The notes below the pieces were generated by a model. That model saw only the letters and a program-made list of their open reading frames with translations, was not told the origin of the DNA and did no database searches. This document shows positions 5,822-6,270 of a stretch of DNA of 6,270 bases, piece after piece. Made by a program: the position numbers and the translations under genes. This DNA is from a bacterium (GTDB lineage Bacteria > Planctomycetota > JACOTG01 > JAUIME01), in contig JAUIME010000329.1 in assembly GCA_030433195.1 (NCBI GenBank), forward strand, positions 1 through 6,270, in the 5' to 3' direction. The stretch's first letter is position 1. Each line of letters opens with the position of its first letter.

Positions 5822-6262
5822 ATGGAGCGCCCCGAGAAACTCTTCACGCTCGAGGAAGCTGCGCGCACGCTTCCGCTCGTGAACGTGATCGTCCGCGACA
5901 TCCGATCCACCTTCGCTCGATACAGCGAACAGAAGAAGGAGATCGGACGGCTACGCCACGACACGATCCTCGCGGCGAACGATCGCCACGCCGAGGCCGT
6001 CGCGGCTCTCGAAGAGTCCGTCCGGATCCTCTCGCGCACGCTCAAGACCTTCGTCAACGAACTCACCGAGCTCGGCGTTCTCATGAAAGACCCGGTCGAA
6101 GGTATCGTCGACTTTCCGTTCGACCACGACGGCGAGGTCGCGTACCTGTGCTGGCGATTCTCGGACGAATCGATCTCGACCTGGCATCGCGCCGACGAAG
6201 CCGTCGAGGATCGCCATCCGCTCGACGAAACCATCCTCGCCGCCGCGAGCGACTGTTCCTGA
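5822..6262 (+). CDS. DUF2203 family protein
   Basis: The product is 146 residues, the normal size of this family. The opening LFTLEEAARTLPLVNVIVRDI (7-27) is the family's conserved first helix, followed by a helical stretch to about residue 85. The core ELGVLMKDPVEGIVDFPF (83-100) and the YLCWRFSDESISTWHR stretch (108-123) carry the invariant-looking Gly85, Lys89, Asp97, Cys110, Trp111, Arg112 and His122. Function is unknown for the family. The Cys, Asp and His residues could bind a metal, which is inference. The start is supported by AAGGAA (5807-5812), nine bases upstream. It shares strand with the Cys/His protein gene, probably as a neighbouring or partly co-transcribed unit. The stop lies eight bases from the window end. 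Confidence 0.9.
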   Translation: MERPEKLFTLEEAARTLPLVNVIVRDIRSTFARYSEQKKEIGRLRHDTILAANDRHAEAVAALEESVRILSRTLKTFVNELTELGVLMKDPVEGIVDFPFDHDGEVAYLCWRFSDESISTWHRADEAVEDRHPLDETILAAASDCS

Positions 6263-6270
6263 TCGACGGC

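Overview
The window is GC-rich DNA with short intergenic spaces, and its reading frames use the G/C-ending codons typical of a high-GC bacterium. The type IV prepilin genes imply a Gram-negative, pilus-bearing cell. The oversized PilX-like protein and the DUF2203 gene would fit a deltaproteobacterial/myxobacterial or FCB/Gemmatimonadota/Eisenbacteria-like lineage, but I cannot fix the phylum. No rRNA, tRNA, CRISPR array, insertion sequence or phage gene was seen.

Minus strand, read from high to low coordinates. A GT4-like glycosyltransferase (4267-2942) is followed by a 259-bp gap. The gap holds an AT-rich block, a clear sigma-70-type promoter (TTGACT, 16 bp, TATACT) and a leader of about 175 nt with three consecutive small hairpins, each carrying GACTC at its apex. 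Then come three tightly packed minor-pilin genes: a PilV/GspI-like prepilin (2682-2290), a PilW/GspJ-like prepilin (2266-1520) and a very large PilX/GspK-like protein (1518 to beyond the window start). The two prepilins carry the G|F...E prepilin peptidase signature. The PilX-like protein lacks Glu+5, as GspK-type tip pilins do, and has an EF-hand-like Asp loop. The likely role of the cluster is a minor-pilin tip complex that primes pilus assembly and may act in adhesion.

Plus strand. Divergent from the glycosyltransferase is a gene of unknown function (4374-5729). Its product has a low-complexity Arg/Ser-rich N-terminus, a Cys/His cluster that looks zinc-binding, and a well-defined C-terminal module. 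It is followed after 92 bp by a DUF2203 gene (5822-6262). The 106-bp divergent spacer contains a perfect 9-bp inverted repeat with half-sites 21 bp apart, placed where it could cover the -35 region of the plus-strand gene.

The pilus operon appears to be its own transcription unit. I see no sequence evidence that the glycosyltransferase acts on the pilus, although that is possible. The most unusual items are the structured pilin leader, the uncharacterised Cys/His protein and the EF-hand-like loop in the large PilX-like protein.
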